From: Streptomyces sp. ASQP_92 | Lineage (GTDB): Bacteria; Actinomycetota; Actinomycetes; Streptomycetales; Streptomycetaceae | Direction of reading: 5' to 3' | Assembly (NCBI RefSeq): GCF_025399895.1 | Contig: NZ_JAODUA010000001.1 | Location: forward strand, 1,178,001-1,242,000 | DNA: 64,000 nucleotides | Shown here: piece after piece, positions 44,105 to 54,379 of the stretch | How positions within the stretch are numbered: the first letter of the stretch is position 1 | Layout of the letters: the number at the start of each line of letters is the position of its first letter | Made by a program: the position numbers and the translations under genes | Notes under the pieces: model-generated | Database searches by the model: none | The model's input: the letters and a program-made list of their open reading frames with translations, nothing else | What the model was told of the DNA's origin: nothing

Positions 44105-47053
44105 ATGAGACGCAGAGCGAGAGCGATCCTCGCCACTGCATCACTGCTGACGGCCGGACTGGTGGCGGCGCCCGCCGTCCAGGCCCGTCCGAGCGGAGCC
44201 GACGGCGAGGGCATCGTCGTCTGGAACGCCCAGGTCAGCCGCGCACAACTGCCGCTGCTCCTGGAAGCCGGCGCCGACGCCCAGGAACTGGGTGCCGCTC
44301 TGCCCGCCAAGGGCTCGGCGGGAGTCGAGCTCTACCTCACCAAGTCCCAGGCCGCGGCCCTGCGCGGCAAGGGCGTCGACCTCACCGAGCACAAGGTCTC
44401 CGCCCAGGCCGCCAACCGCCTCAAGGCCGCGGGCGACGGGGTGTTCCGCCCGTACAGCGGCGGGCACGGCCTCAAGCAGGAGATCCTCGACACCGGCAAG
44501 GCCCACCCGGACCTCACCAAGGTCGAGTCGATCGGCAAGACCGTCAACGGCCAGGACATCCTCGCCGTCAAGCTCACCAAGGGCGCCAACAAGTCCAGGG
44601 ACGGCTCCAGGCCCGCCACGCTCTACATGTCCAACCAGCACGCCCGGGAGTGGATCACCCCGGAGATGACCCGGCGGCTGATGCACTACTACCTCGACAA
44701 CTACGGCAAGGACCCGCGGATCACCAAGATCGTGGACTCCACCGAGCTGTGGTTCGTCATATCCGCCAACCCGGACGGCTACGACTACACCTTCACCCCC
44801 GGCAACCGGCTGTGGCGCAAGAACCTCCGCGACAACAACGGCGACGGCAAGATCACCGCGGGCGACGGCGTCGACCCGAACCGCAACTTCCCCTACAAGT
44901 GGGGCTACGACAACGAGGGTTCCTCGCCCGACCCGTCGAGCGAGACCTACCGCGGCCCGAGCGCGGGCAGCGAACCCGAGACCAAGGCGCTCGACTCCTT
45001 CGAGAAGCGGGTCCACTTCAACTACGCCATCAACTACCACTCCGCCGCGGAGCTGTTGCTGTACGGAGTGGGCTGGCAGGTCGCGACGCCGACCCCCGAC
45101 GACGTCATCTACAAGTCGCTCGCCGGCACCCCCGACAAGCCGGCCATCCCCGGCTACCACTCGGAGCTCTCCTCCGCGCTCTACACCACCAACGGCGAGG
45201 CCGACGGCCACGCGGCGAACGTCAACCGCACGATGATGTTCACCCCCGAGATGTCGACCTGCACCACGGTGTCCAAGGCGGACCCGTCCGACGAGTGGAA
45301 CGCGGCCGACTGCCCCTCGGACTTCAACTTCCCGGACAGCGAGAAGCTGATCCAGGCCGAGTTCCAGAAGAACATCCCCTTCGCGCTCTCCGTCGCCGAG
45401 ACCACCGCCCACCCCGACCGGCCCTCCTCCCCGGTCGGCATCGACGCCCCGGACTTCACCCCGGACGCCTTCGCCACCTCCTACACGCGCGACGACGACC
45501 AGGAAGTCGCCGTCACCGCACGCAAGTCGGTGCGCGACAAGACCCTCAACTACCGCATCAACGGCGGCCGCAGGCACACCGAGGAACTGGAGCCCTGGAA
45601 GGGCGGCAAGGTCTTCGGCGGACACGACAACATCCGCTTCGACCAGTACCGCGCCAAGGTCGAGGACGCCGACGCCGGCGACCAGGTCCAGGTGTGGTTC
45701 ACGGGGCGGACCGCGACGGGGCAGCAGACGTCCAGCACGCCGTTCACCTACACCGTGGCCGAACGCCCCAAGGGCGACACCCTGGTGCTCGCCGACGAGG
45801 GAGGCACCGCGCCGGCCAGGAACGCCGCGCTCTACACCAAGGCGCTGGCCGACAACGGCAGGAAGGCGGCGGTCTGGGACGTGGCGACCCAGGGCACCCC
45901 GAGCGCGCTCGGCGTGCTCAGCCACTTCCGCAACGTTCTCTGGTACACCGGCAGCGCCCAGCCGTCGGCGGCCACCATGTTCGCGGTACGCGACTTCGTC
46001 AACGAGGGCGGCAAGCTCGTCAACGCCGGTGAGCAGGCCGGCGGCAGCGTCGACCTCGGCGACGGCGCCCTGTCCGACGACTTCTCCCAGTACTACCTCG
46101 GCGCCTACAACAAGGCCGGCCTCAAGTCGCCGCCCGCCTTCGCCGGGGCCGGAAGGCTCGCCGGAGCCAAGGCCTCCCTGGCCGCCGCGCCCGGCAGCCC
46201 GCTGACCGCGGCCGGTGCGTACACCGTCACCTCCGACACCCTGAAGCCGGAGCAGTTCCCGCAGTTCAAGAGCGCCTCCGCCGGTGACTACCCCGGGGTG
46301 CGCACCCCGTTCGAACCCGCCGAGGGCTCCTGGTTCGCCGCGGCCAAGCACAGTGACGACGCCTATATGCGGCTCGCCCGCACCGTCGACCTGACCCGGG
46401 CGACGGCCTCGGTGAAGCCGAGCCTGGACTTCCAGCTCAGCTACGACACCGAACCCGGCTACGACCAGGTGATCGTCGAGGCTCACACCGTCGGCCAGGA
46501 CGACTGGACGACCCTGCCGGACCTCAACGGCGGCAGCACCACCAGCGTGCCCAGCCAGTGCGAACAGGGCTTCCTCCTCAAGGAGCACCCCTTCCTGACG
46601 CACTACCTCACGCCCGGCCCGTCCGCCTGCGCGGCGAGCGGCAGCAGCGGCGCCTGGAACCGCTTCACCGGCTCGTCCAACGGCTGGCAGCAGGTGTCCG
46701 TCGACCTCGCCCCGTACGCCGGCAAGCAGGTCGAGGTCGCCGTCTCCTATGTGTCCGACCCGGGCACCGGAGGACTCGGTGCCTTCGTCGACGACACCCG
46801 CCTTGTCATGGGCGGCGCGGCGTCGGGAGCCGAGGGCTTCGAAACCGCGCTCGGCGCCTGGAGCGTGCCGGGACCGCCCGCCGGCAGCCCCGGCAACAGT
46901 GCCGACTGGGCCCGCTCCCAGGCGCTGTTCCACTCCTCGGCCGCCGTCACCACCCGTGACACCGTGCTGCTCGGCTTCGGTCTGGAGAACGTGCCCTCGG
47001 CCGCCGACCGCAAGCAGCTCGTCGGCAAGGCGCTCAGCGCACTGCGCCGCTGA
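44105..47053 (+). CDS. Secreted zinc carboxypeptidase, family M14
   Basis: A 982-residue exported metallopeptidase. The signal peptide is MRRRARAILATASLLTAGLV with a cleavage site near VQARP (about 28). A propeptide-like region follows (30-115), then the M14 catalytic domain: zinc ligands His179 and Glu182 in SNQHAREWITPEM, third ligand His312 in INYHSAAELLLYG, and the catalytic Glu382 in FTPEMSTC. The substrate-contact region is VDPNRNFPYKWGYDN. After about residue 440 comes a long extra part with a beta-rich domain (QVQVWFTGRTATG), a flavodoxin/GATase-like segment (VLADEGGTAPARNAALYTKA) and a C-terminal jelly-roll-like domain (DTEPGYDQVIVEAHT). ATG 44105 has AAGGGGGG upstream. It digests peptides outside the cell and is probably linked to development or nitrogen supply. 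Confidence 0.93.
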   Translation: MRRRARAILATASLLTAGLVAAPAVQARPSGADGEGIVVWNAQVSRAQLPLLLEAGADAQELGAALPAKGSAGVELYLTKSQAAALRGKGVDLTEHKVSAQAANRLKAAGDGVFRPYSGGHGLKQEILDTGKAHPDLTKVESIGKTVNGQDILAVKLTKGANKSRDGSRPATLYMSNQHAREWITPEMTRRLMHYYLDNYGKDPRITKIVDSTELWFVISANPDGYDYTFTPGNRLWRKNLRDNNGDGKITAGDGVDPNRNFPYKWGYDNEGSSPDPSSETYRGPSAGSEPETKALDSFEKRVHFNYAINYHSAAELLLYGVGWQVATPTPDDVIYKSLAGTPDKPAIPGYHSELSSALYTTNGEADGHAANVNRTMMFTPEMSTCTTVSKADPSDEWNAADCPSDFNFPDSEKLIQAEFQKNIPFALSVAETTAHPDRPSSPVGIDAPDFTPDAFATSYTRDDDQEVAVTARKSVRDKTLNYRINGGRRHTEELEPWKGGKVFGGHDNIRFDQYRAKVEDADAGDQVQVWFTGRTATGQQTSSTPFTYTVAERPKGDTLVLADEGGTAPARNAALYTKALADNGRKAAVWDVATQGTPSALGVLSHFRNVLWYTGSAQPSAATMFAVRDFVNEGGKLVNAGEQAGGSVDLGDGALSDDFSQYYLGAYNKAGLKSPPAFAGAGRLAGAKASLAAAPGSPLTAAGAYTVTSDTLKPEQFPQFKSASAGDYPGVRTPFEPAEGSWFAAAKHSDDAYMRLARTVDLTRATASVKPSLDFQLSYDTEPGYDQVIVEAHTVGQDDWTTLPDLNGGSTTSVPSQCEQGFLLKEHPFLTHYLTPGPSACAASGSSGAWNRFTGSSNGWQQVSVDLAPYAGKQVEVAVSYVSDPGTGGLGAFVDDTRLVMGGAASGAEGFETALGAWSVPGPPAGSPGNSADWARSQALFHSSAAVTTRDTVLLGFGLENVPSAADRKQLVGKALSALRR

Positions 47054-47077
47054 CACCGTGTAGTGGGGCCGAAGGTC

Positions 47078-47117
47078 CCCGGTGGTCCGTACCCGCAGGT
47101 AGGTACGGGCCACCGGG
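47078..47117 (+). terminator. Terminator after the M14 peptidase gene
   Basis: CCCGGTGGTCCGTACC (47078-47093) pairs with GGTACGGGCCACCGGG (47102-47117): 16 pairs, one of them G-U, and an eight-base loop, 25 bases after the stop. Confidence 0.85.
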
Positions 47118-47183
47118 CCGTCCCGGGCGGCATTTCGGAACCATCCGGACGCGCTCGATGTCACTTCGCCGTCCCCGGGGAGG

Positions 47184-47189
47184 TAGGGT
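47184..47189 (+). promoter_or_regulatory. -10 element (TAGGGT) for gap
   Basis: TAGGGT lies 75 bases upstream of the gap GTG start, leaving a leader of about 65 bases. The -35 region is not clear. Confidence 0.4.
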
Positions 47190-47249
47190 CGTAACCGGTC
47201 GGGGACATCCCATACAACTCGCCGGCGTCGAGAAACCCGGCGTACCTAA

Positions 47250-48275
<1,026 letters not shown>

Positions 48276-48305
48276 CCTCGGTCCGGTAGGCACCTGATGT
48301 GAGCT

Positions 48306-48347
48306 ACAGGGCTCGGGCAGCGCAACGACGCGCTGTGCGGGCCCTGT
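48306..48347 (+). other. Two-tier hairpin between gap and pgk
   Basis: ACAGGGC (48306-48312) pairs with GCCCTGT (48341-48347), and inside it CAGCGC (48318-48323) pairs with GCGCTG (48330-48335), separated by a symmetric internal loop. It could be a partial terminator or an RNA-processing or stability element for the gap mRNA. Confidence 0.6.
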
Positions 48348-48394
48348 CGCCTGTCCTGACCGCCCGTCACGTAGCTCCAAGGAGTCACCCACAC

Positions 48395-49606
48395 ATGAAG
48401 ACGATCGACGAACTTCTCGCCGAAGGGGTCGCGGGCAAGCGGGTATTCGTCCGCGCCGACCTCAATGTGCCGCTGGCAGAAGGCCGCATCACCGACGACG
48501 GCCGCATCCGCGCCGTGCTGCCCACCCTCAAGGCGCTCGTCGCCGCCAACGCCAAGGTCGTCGTGGCCTCGCACCTGGGCCGCCCCAAGGGCGCCCCGGA
48601 CCCCGAGTTCTCGCTGCTTCCGGCCGCCGAGCGGCTCGGTGAACTCCTGGGCGCCCCGGTCGCGTTCGCCCAGGACACCGTCGGCGCCGCCGCCCACGAC
48701 GCGGTGAACGGGCTCCAGCCCGGCCAGGTCGCCGTCATCGAGAACCTGCGGTTCAACGCCGGCGAGACGGCCAAGGACGACGCCGAGCGCGCCGCCTTCG
48801 CCGACCAGCTCGCCGCCCTCGCCGACGTCTACGTGGGCGACGGCTTCGGAGCCGTGCACCGTAAGCACGCCTCCGTCTTCGACCTCCCGGCGCGCCTGCC
48901 GCACTACGCGGGCTACCTCATCGCCACCGAGGTCGGCGTCCTCAAGAAGCTGACCGAGGACGTCAAGCGCCCCTACACCGTCGTGCTCGGCGGCGCCAAG
49001 GTCTCCGACAAGCTCGCCGTCATCGACCAACTGCTCGGCAAGGCCGACCGCCTGCTCATCGGCGGCGGCATGGCGTACACCTTCCTCAAGGCCAAGGGTC
49101 ACGAGGTCGGCATCTCCCTGCTCCAGGAGGACCAGATCCCGGTCGTCCAGGAGTACATGAAGCGCGCCGAGGAGACCGGCGTCGAGCTGGTGCTCCCGGT
49201 CGACGTGCTGGTCTCCAAGGACTTCCCGGACCTGAAGACCAAGGCTCCGGCGACCTTCCAGACCGTCGACGCGGACAAGATCCCCGCGGACCAGGAGGGC
49301 CTGGACATCGGCCCCAAGTCCCGTGAACTGTTCGCCTCGAAGATCACCGACGCCGAGACCGTCTTCTGGAACGGCCCCGTCGGCGTCGCCGAGCACCCCG
49401 ACTACGCGGGCGGTACCACCGCCGTCGCGCAGGCCCTGCTCGACAGCAAGGGCTTCACCGTGGTCGGCGGCGGCGACTCCGCCGCGGCCGTCCGCAACCT
49501 GGGCTTCGACGAGTCGAAGTTCGGCCACATCTCGACCGGTGGCGGCGCCAGCCTCGAATACCTCGAGGGCAAGACGCTTCCCGGCCTCGCCGCACTGGAG
49601 GACTGA
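48395..49606 (+). CDS. pgk: Phosphoglycerate kinase
   Basis: A 403-residue PGK, which makes ATP and 3-phosphoglycerate from 1,3-bisphosphoglycerate. Motifs: [20 protein letters not shown] (N-lobe substrate strand, about 16-35), [69 protein letters not shown] (about 195), the nucleotide site [18 protein letters not shown], and [15 protein letters not shown] near the C-terminus. ATG 48395 has AAGGAG ten bases upstream, so the longer open frame is discarded. It is followed seven bases later by tpiA. Confidence 0.97.
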   Translation: MKTIDELLAEGVAGKRVFVRADLNVPLAEGRITDDGRIRAVLPTLKALVAANAKVVVASHLGRPKGAPDPEFSLLPAAERLGELLGAPVAFAQDTVGAAAHDAVNGLQPGQVAVIENLRFNAGETAKDDAERAAFADQLAALADVYVGDGFGAVHRKHASVFDLPARLPHYAGYLIATEVGVLKKLTEDVKRPYTVVLGGAKVSDKLAVIDQLLGKADRLLIGGGMAYTFLKAKGHEVGISLLQEDQIPVVQEYMKRAEETGVELVLPVDVLVSKDFPDLKTKAPATFQTVDADKIPADQEGLDIGPKSRELFASKITDAETVFWNGPVGVAEHPDYAGGTTAVAQALLDSKGFTVVGGGDSAAAVRNLGFDESKFGHISTGGGASLEYLEGKTLPGLAALED

Positions 49607-49612
49607 ACACCT

Positions 49613-50389
49613 GTGAGCACCCGTACCCCGCTGATGGCGGGCAACTGGAAGATGAACCTCAACCACCTCGAGGCCATCGCGCACGTCCAGAAGCTCGCCT
49701 TCGCGCTCGCCGACAAGGACTACGACGCCGTCGAGGTCGCGGTCCTGGCTCCCTTCGTCGACCTGCGCTCCGTGCAGACCCTCGTCGACGGCGACAAGCT
49801 CAAGATCAAGTACGGCGCCCAGGACATCTCGGCGCACGACTCCGGTGCCTACACCGGTGAGATCTCGGGCTCCATGCTGGCCAAGCTGAAGTGCACCTAC
49901 GTCGCCGTGGGCCACTCCGAGCGCCGTCAGTACCACGCCGAGAGCGACGAGCTCTGCAACGCCAAGGTGAAGGCCGCCTACCAGAACGGCCTGACCCCGA
50001 TCCTCTGCGTCGGCGAGGGCCTGGACATCCGCAAGGCGGGTCAGCAGGTTCCCTACACGCTGGCCCAGCTCGACGGCGGCCTCAAGGACATTCCGGCCGA
50101 GCAGGCCGAGTCCATCGTGATCGCGTACGAGCCGGTGTGGGCGATCGGCACCGGCGAGGTCGCGACCCCCGAGGACGCGCAGGAGGTGTGCGGCGCCATC
50201 CGAGGCCGCCTCGCCGAGCTGTACTCCCAGGAGCTCGCCGACAAGGTGCGCATCCAGTACGGCGGCTCGGTGAAGTCCGGGAACGTGGCCGCGATCATGG
50301 CCCAGCCCGACGTGGACGGGGCCCTGGTCGGCGGCGCGGCGCTGGACGCCGAAGAGTTCGTCAAGATCGTCCGCTTCCGCGACCAGTAA
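49613..50389 (+). CDS. tpiA: Triosephosphate isomerase
   Basis: A 258-residue TIM-barrel enzyme that interconverts dihydroxyacetone phosphate and glyceraldehyde 3-phosphate. [14 protein letters not shown] holds Asn and Lys of the active site (about residues 6-19). [14 protein letters not shown] has the catalytic His, [17 protein letters not shown] (about 166-182) contains the catalytic Glu and the mobile loop, and [11 protein letters not shown] binds phosphate. GTG 49613 is six bases after the pgk stop, so the two are cotranscribed. It is followed by a 10-bp inverted repeat before secG. Confidence 0.97.
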   Translation: MSTRTPLMAGNWKMNLNHLEAIAHVQKLAFALADKDYDAVEVAVLAPFVDLRSVQTLVDGDKLKIKYGAQDISAHDSGAYTGEISGSMLAKLKCTYVAVGHSERRQYHAESDELCNAKVKAAYQNGLTPILCVGEGLDIRKAGQQVPYTLAQLDGGLKDIPAEQAESIVIAYEPVWAIGTGEVATPEDAQEVCGAIRGRLAELYSQELADKVRIQYGGSVKSGNVAAIMAQPDVDGALVGGAALDAEEFVKIVRFRDQ

Positions 50390-50421
50390 GTATGCGGTAG
50401 CGCGGATCCGTCGTACCCTTG

Positions 50422-50464
50422 CGGGGGCCGGAACAGGGATTGTGGAATGTCCCCCCGGCCCCCG
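50422..50464 (+). terminator. Hairpin between tpiA and secG
   Basis: CGGGGGCCGG (50422-50431) pairs perfectly with CCGGCCCCCG (50455-50464) across a 23-base loop. It may end the glycolytic mRNA. TACCCT at 50415-50420 just before it could be a -10 for secG. Confidence 0.6.
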
Positions 50465-50497
50465 TCGTCATATCAGTCCTAGGAAGTTGGTCCAGCC

Positions 50498-50731
50498 GTG
50501 ATTGTCGGGTTCTCGATTGCCCTGATCGTCTTCAGCCTGCTGCTGATGCTGCTGGTGCTGATGCACAAGGGAAAGGGTGGCGGCCTCTCCGACATGTTCG
50601 GCGGTGGCATGCAGTCCTCCGTCGGCGGCTCCTCGGTCGCCGAGCGCAACCTCGACCGCATCACCATCGTGATCGGTCTGCTGTGGTTCGCGTGCATTGT
50701 CGTACTTGGTCTGCTGATGAAGCTCAAGTAA
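50498..50731 (+). CDS. secG: Preprotein translocase subunit SecG
   Basis: A 77-residue protein with two membrane helices (VGFSIALIVFSLLLMLLVLM, about 3-22, and IVIGLLWFACIVVLGLLM, about 57-74) joined by a glycine-rich cytoplasmic loop (HKGKGGGLSDMFGGGMQSS), the standard SecG design. SecG assists the SecYEG channel in protein export. The GTG start at 50498 follows AGGAAG. Its place after tpiA is the common arrangement in Gram-positive bacteria. Confidence 0.95.
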   Translation: MIVGFSIALIVFSLLLMLLVLMHKGKGGGLSDMFGGGMQSSVGGSSVAERNLDRITIVIGLLWFACIVVLGLLMKLK

Positions 50732-50844
50732 GCCGTCGTCGTTCGGCGTTTGTGGGGTGGGGTGTAACTCCAATCACTGGACGCGCGTTGGGCCTTACGT
50801 AGACTGGGGCATCTTCGAGCACCATCACGCAGGGAGTTACGACC

Positions 50845-51180
50845 GTGGCAAGTGGCAACGCGATCCGGGGAAGCCGGGTCGGAGCGGGGCCGATGGGCGA
50901 GGCCGAGCGGGGCGAGTCCGCGCCGCGCCTGCGCATCTCCTTCTGGTGCTCGAACGGGCACGAGACGCAGCCGAGCTTCGCCAGTGACGCACAGGTTCCG
51001 GAGACGTGGGACTGCCCGCGCTGCGGGTTCCCCGCGGGACAGGACCGGGACAACCCGCCGGACCCGCCGCGCACCGAGCCGTACAAGACGCACCTGGCGT
51101 ACGTACGCGAACGGCGCAGCGACGCGGACGGCGAGGCGATCCTCGCGGAGGCACTCGCCAAGCTCCGCGGCGAGATCTGA
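50845..51180 (+). CDS. rbpA: RbpA-family RNA polymerase-binding protein
   Basis: A 111-residue RbpA-family protein, which binds RNA polymerase and the principal sigma factor and favours open-complex formation. An N-terminal tail (ASGNAIRGSRVGAGPMGE) is followed by a zinc-type core FWCSNGHETQPSFASD with WDCPRCGFPAG (CxxxH...CxxC, about residues 35-63), and a C-terminal sigma-interaction helix region (YKTHLAYVRERRSDADGEAI, then LAEALAKLRGEI). From memory Streptomyces has two relatives; the position next to secG and the sequence suggest that this is the paralogue called RbpB in some work, not the main RbpA. GTG 50845 follows AGGGAG. TAGACT at 50800-50805 may be its -10. Confidence 0.85.
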   Translation: MASGNAIRGSRVGAGPMGEAERGESAPRLRISFWCSNGHETQPSFASDAQVPETWDCPRCGFPAGQDRDNPPDPPRTEPYKTHLAYVRERRSDADGEAILAEALAKLRGEI

Positions 51181-51310
51181 CAGTTGAGGGGCCCGCACGG
51201 TGAACTCCGTTCATCCGCAGGGCCCTTCGGTGCATCCGGGCCGCAACCCGTCGCACCGGCGCACACCGCACGCTCCCACCCCAACGGGTGAACGCGCAGG
51301 TCACCGGCGA

Positions 51311-51333
51311 TTGTCAGTGGCGCCCTCTACCTT
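51311..51333 (+). promoter_or_regulatory. RecA-NDp/PafBC-type damage promoter of the MFS gene
   Basis: TTGTCAGTG (51311-51319), eight bases, TACCTT (51328-51333). It is an exact consensus match. The transcript would have a leader of about 20 bases that includes the ribosome-binding sequence GAGGGGGAG. Confidence 0.8.
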
Positions 51334-51361
51334 GTGAAGCAGTCGATCACGAGGGGGAGTT

Positions 51362-52585
51362 GTGACAGCGGTAGAGGCAAGGGAGGGCGCCGCGCCCGCG
51401 AAGCCCGCTTGGCGCGGAGGTTTCGGACGGCTGTGGACGGCCGCCGTCGTCAGCCGTTTCGGTGACGCCCTGCGCACCGCGGCACTGCCCCTGCTCGCCA
51501 CCACCCTCACCTCCGACCCGTTCCTCATCGCTCTCGTCACGGCCTGCGGCTATGTGCCGTGGCTCCTGTTCGGACTGCTCGGCGGCGCGGTCGCCGACCG
51601 GGTGGACCAGCGCCGCGCCATGTGGGCCGTGGACCTGCTCCGTGGCGCCCTGGTGGCCGCCTTCGCCCTGGCCGTCGCCGCCGGCCACGCCTCCATGGTC
51701 CTGCTGATGGTGCTCGCCTTCACGCTGACCGCCCTGGGCACCCTCTTCGACAACGCGGCCACCGCCCTGCTGCCCTCACTCGTGCCCAGCGGCGCGCTGG
51801 GCAGCGCCAACGCCCGGGTGATGACCGGGCAGCAGATAGCGGGCAGCTTCCTCGCGGCCCCGCTGGTGCCGGTGCTGCTCGCGGTGTCGGCCGCCGCGCC
51901 CTACGGGGTGGACGCGGCGAGCTATGTCCTGGCCGCGGCCCTGGTCGCCTCGCTGCGGCCGGTTGCCCCCGAGCGGGCGGCCAGGAAACCCGGCTCCACA
52001 CTGCGGTCGGAGACCGCCGAGGGCCTGCGCACCCTGTGGGCCGACCGGGCGCTGCGCGGCCTGTGCGCCGCCACCACCGTGTGCAACATCGGCATGGGCG
52101 CCCTTATCGCCACCCTCGTCCTGCACATCACCGGCTGGCTGGGCGCGGGCCGGGGCGGCTATGCGGCGACCATCACGGCGTACGGAGCCGGCAGCTTGGC
52201 GGGCGGGCTGCTCGCCCAGCGGCTCGCGCGACGGTTCGGGCGGATACGCAGCGTGCTGGTCGCCGGGACCGTCCAGACCGGGGCTCTGGTGGCGATCGGC
52301 ACGGTCCGCTCCCTGGGGGTGGCGGTCGCGGCCATGGCGCTGTTCGGCGTGATGGGGATGGTGTGGAACGTGAACCTGACGACGCTGATGCAGGAGCGTT
52401 CCCCGGCGGCCATGCTCGGGCGGGTGAGCGCCGCGTTCCGGACGCTGGCCGTGGCGGGCGCGCCCCTGGGAGCGCTGGCTGGCGGCGCGGCGGCGGCGTC
52501 CTGGGGCCTGAACACCCCGGCGCTGCTGGCGTCCGGCTTGTTCGTGGTGGCCGTCGCCGCGCTGATTCCTGCCCGCCGGGCCTGA
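51362..52585 (+). CDS. MFS transporter under a damage-type promoter
   Basis: A 407-residue major-facilitator protein of the MFS_3/enterobactin-exporter-like group, with twelve helices. Landmarks: FGRLWTAAVVSRFGDALRTA at helix 1, the loop 2-3 motif GGAVADRVDQRRAMWAVDLL, FTLTALGTLFDNAATALLPS (helix 4), RVMTGQQIAGSFLAAPLVPV, and the second-half AQRLARRFGRIRSVLVAGTV. Such proteins usually export drugs or siderophores using the proton gradient. GTG 51362 is preceded by GAGGGGGAG. The exact damage-type promoter upstream makes it a candidate exporter of a toxic or DNA-damaging compound, which is inference. It ends 57 bases before pgi. Confidence 0.85.
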   Translation: MTAVEAREGAAPAKPAWRGGFGRLWTAAVVSRFGDALRTAALPLLATTLTSDPFLIALVTACGYVPWLLFGLLGGAVADRVDQRRAMWAVDLLRGALVAAFALAVAAGHASMVLLMVLAFTLTALGTLFDNAATALLPSLVPSGALGSANARVMTGQQIAGSFLAAPLVPVLLAVSAAAPYGVDAASYVLAAALVASLRPVAPERAARKPGSTLRSETAEGLRTLWADRALRGLCAATTVCNIGMGALIATLVLHITGWLGAGRGGYAATITAYGAGSLAGGLLAQRLARRFGRIRSVLVAGTVQTGALVAIGTVRSLGVAVAAMALFGVMGMVWNVNLTTLMQERSPAAMLGRVSAAFRTLAVAGAPLGALAGGAAAASWGLNTPALLASGLFVVAVAALIPARRA

Positions 52586-52642
52586 TCAATTAGGTTGGAG
52601 GGGCAGCGGGGCAGGTACGCACGTACGAGTAGAAGTGGGCTG

Positions 52643-54304
52643 ATGCCGCAGATGAACGCAGGAAGCCGTACCAGGCTCAACCAGATGCCCGAGTGGACCG
52701 CGCTGGGCAAGCACCGGGAGCAGTTGGGCGAGACCCATCTGCGGGAGCTGTTCGCCGCCGAACCCGATCGCGGCACCGCATACACCCTGCAAGTCGGCGA
52801 TCTCCATCTCGACTATTCCAAGCACCTGGTGACCGACGAGACCCTCGCGCTCCTGCGCGAGCTGGCCGCGGCCACCGACGTCGCCGGACTGCGGGACGCC
52901 ATGTTCCGGGGCGAGAAGATCAACACCACCGAGGACCGCGCCGTGCTGCACACCGCGCTGCGCGCCCCGCGGGACGCGGTCGTCGAGGTCGACGGCGAGA
53001 ACGTGGTGCCCGAAGTGCACGCCGTCCTCGACAAGATGGCCGCGTTCTCCGAGAAGATCCGCTCGGGCGAGTGGACCGGCCACACCGGCAAGCGCATCAA
53101 GAACGTCGTCAACATCGGTATCGGCGGCTCCGACCTCGGTCCGGCGATGGCCTACGAGGCCCTGCGGGCCTTCACCGACCGGGAGTTGACGGTCCGTTTC
53201 GTGTCCAACGTGGACGGCGCCGACCTCCACGAGGCCGTCCGCGACCTGGACGCCGCCGAGACGCTGTTCATCATCGCGTCCAAGACCTTCACCACCATCG
53301 AGACCATCACCAACGCCACCTCGGCGCGCAACTGGCTGCTGAGTGAAGTGAAGGCCGACCAGGAGGCGGTGGCCCGGCACTTCGTGGCCCTGTCGACCAA
53401 CGCGGACAAGGTCGCCGAGTTCGGCATCGACACGGCCAACATGTTCGGGTTCTGGGACTGGGTCGGCGGCCGCTACTCCTTCGACTCCGCCATCGGGCTC
53501 TCCCTGATGATCGCCGTGGGTCCGGACCGCTTCCGCGAGATGCTGGCCGGCTTCCACCTCGTCGACGAGCACTTCCGCACCGCGCCCCCCGAGTCCAACG
53601 TGCCGCTCCTGATGGGCCTGTTGGGCGTCTGGTACGGGGCGTTCTTCGACGCCCAGTCGCACGCGGTGCTCCCGTACTCGCACTACCTGTCCAAGTTCAC
53701 CGCCTACCTCCAGCAACTGGACATGGAGTCCAACGGCAAGTCCGTGGACCGCGACGGCAACCCCGTCGACTGGCAGACCGGGCCGGTGGTGTGGGGCACC
53801 CCGGGCACCAACGGGCAGCACGCCTACTACCAGTTGATCCACCAGGGCACCAAGGTCATCCCGGCCGACTTCATCGGCTTCGCCGAGCCGGTCGCCGACC
53901 TGCTGCCGGGCCTGGTCGCCCAGCACGACCTCCTGATGGCCAACTTCTTCGCCCAGACACAGGCGCTGGCCTTCGGCAAGACGCCGGACGAGGTGCGCGC
54001 CGAGGGCGTGGCCGAAGAGCTGGTCCCGCACAAGACCTTCAAGGGCAACCACCCCACCACCACGATCCTGGCCAAGGAGCTGACCCCCTCGGTCCTCGGC
54101 CAGCTCATCGCGCTCTACGAGCACAAGGTGTTCGTCCAGGGCGCCATCTGGAACATCGACTCCTTCGACCAGTGGGGCGTCGAGCTCGGCAAGGTGCTCG
54201 CCAAGCGGGTCGAGCCCGCCCTGACCGAGGGCGCCGACGTGCCGGGCCTGGACGGCTCCAGCAAGGCGCTCGTCGCCAAGTACCGCTCGCTGCGCGGCCG
54301 TTGA
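52643..54304 (+). CDS. pgi: Glucose-6-phosphate isomerase
   Basis: A 553-residue phosphoglucose isomerase, the normal length, which interconverts glucose 6-phosphate and fructose 6-phosphate. Signatures: [20 protein letters not shown] (about 153-172), [20 protein letters not shown] core seen here as [39 protein letters not shown] (about 272-290), [40 protein letters not shown] (His, Gln), and near the end [20 protein letters not shown] with the catalytic Lys soon after (KVLAKR). ATG 52643 is used; ATG 52652 is equally possible. It feeds glucose 6-phosphate to the zwf operon on the opposite strand and converges on it at a shared terminator. Confidence 0.96.
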   Translation: MPQMNAGSRTRLNQMPEWTALGKHREQLGETHLRELFAAEPDRGTAYTLQVGDLHLDYSKHLVTDETLALLRELAAATDVAGLRDAMFRGEKINTTEDRAVLHTALRAPRDAVVEVDGENVVPEVHAVLDKMAAFSEKIRSGEWTGHTGKRIKNVVNIGIGGSDLGPAMAYEALRAFTDRELTVRFVSNVDGADLHEAVRDLDAAETLFIIASKTFTTIETITNATSARNWLLSEVKADQEAVARHFVALSTNADKVAEFGIDTANMFGFWDWVGGRYSFDSAIGLSLMIAVGPDRFREMLAGFHLVDEHFRTAPPESNVPLLMGLLGVWYGAFFDAQSHAVLPYSHYLSKFTAYLQQLDMESNGKSVDRDGNPVDWQTGPVVWGTPGTNGQHAYYQLIHQGTKVIPADFIGFAEPVADLLPGLVAQHDLLMANFFAQTQALAFGKTPDEVRAEGVAEELVPHKTFKGNHPTTTILAKELTPSVLGQLIALYEHKVFVQGAIWNIDSFDQWGVELGKVLAKRVEPALTEGADVPGLDGSSKALVAKYRSLRGR

Positions 54305-54325
54305 CCCCCTGAAGCACCCGTACGA

Positions 54326-54370
54326 CGAACGGCCCGGTCCGCTCCCCGAGGGGGCGGGCCGGGCCGTTCG
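54326..54370. terminator. Bidirectional terminator between pgi and pgl
   Basis: CGAACGGCCCGG (54326-54337) pairs perfectly with CCGGGCCGTTCG (54359-54370), with further CCGC/GCGGG pairing inside. It lies 22 bases after the pgi stop and 9 bases after the pgl stop. Confidence 0.88.
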
Positions 54371-54379
54371 CGTGAGACG

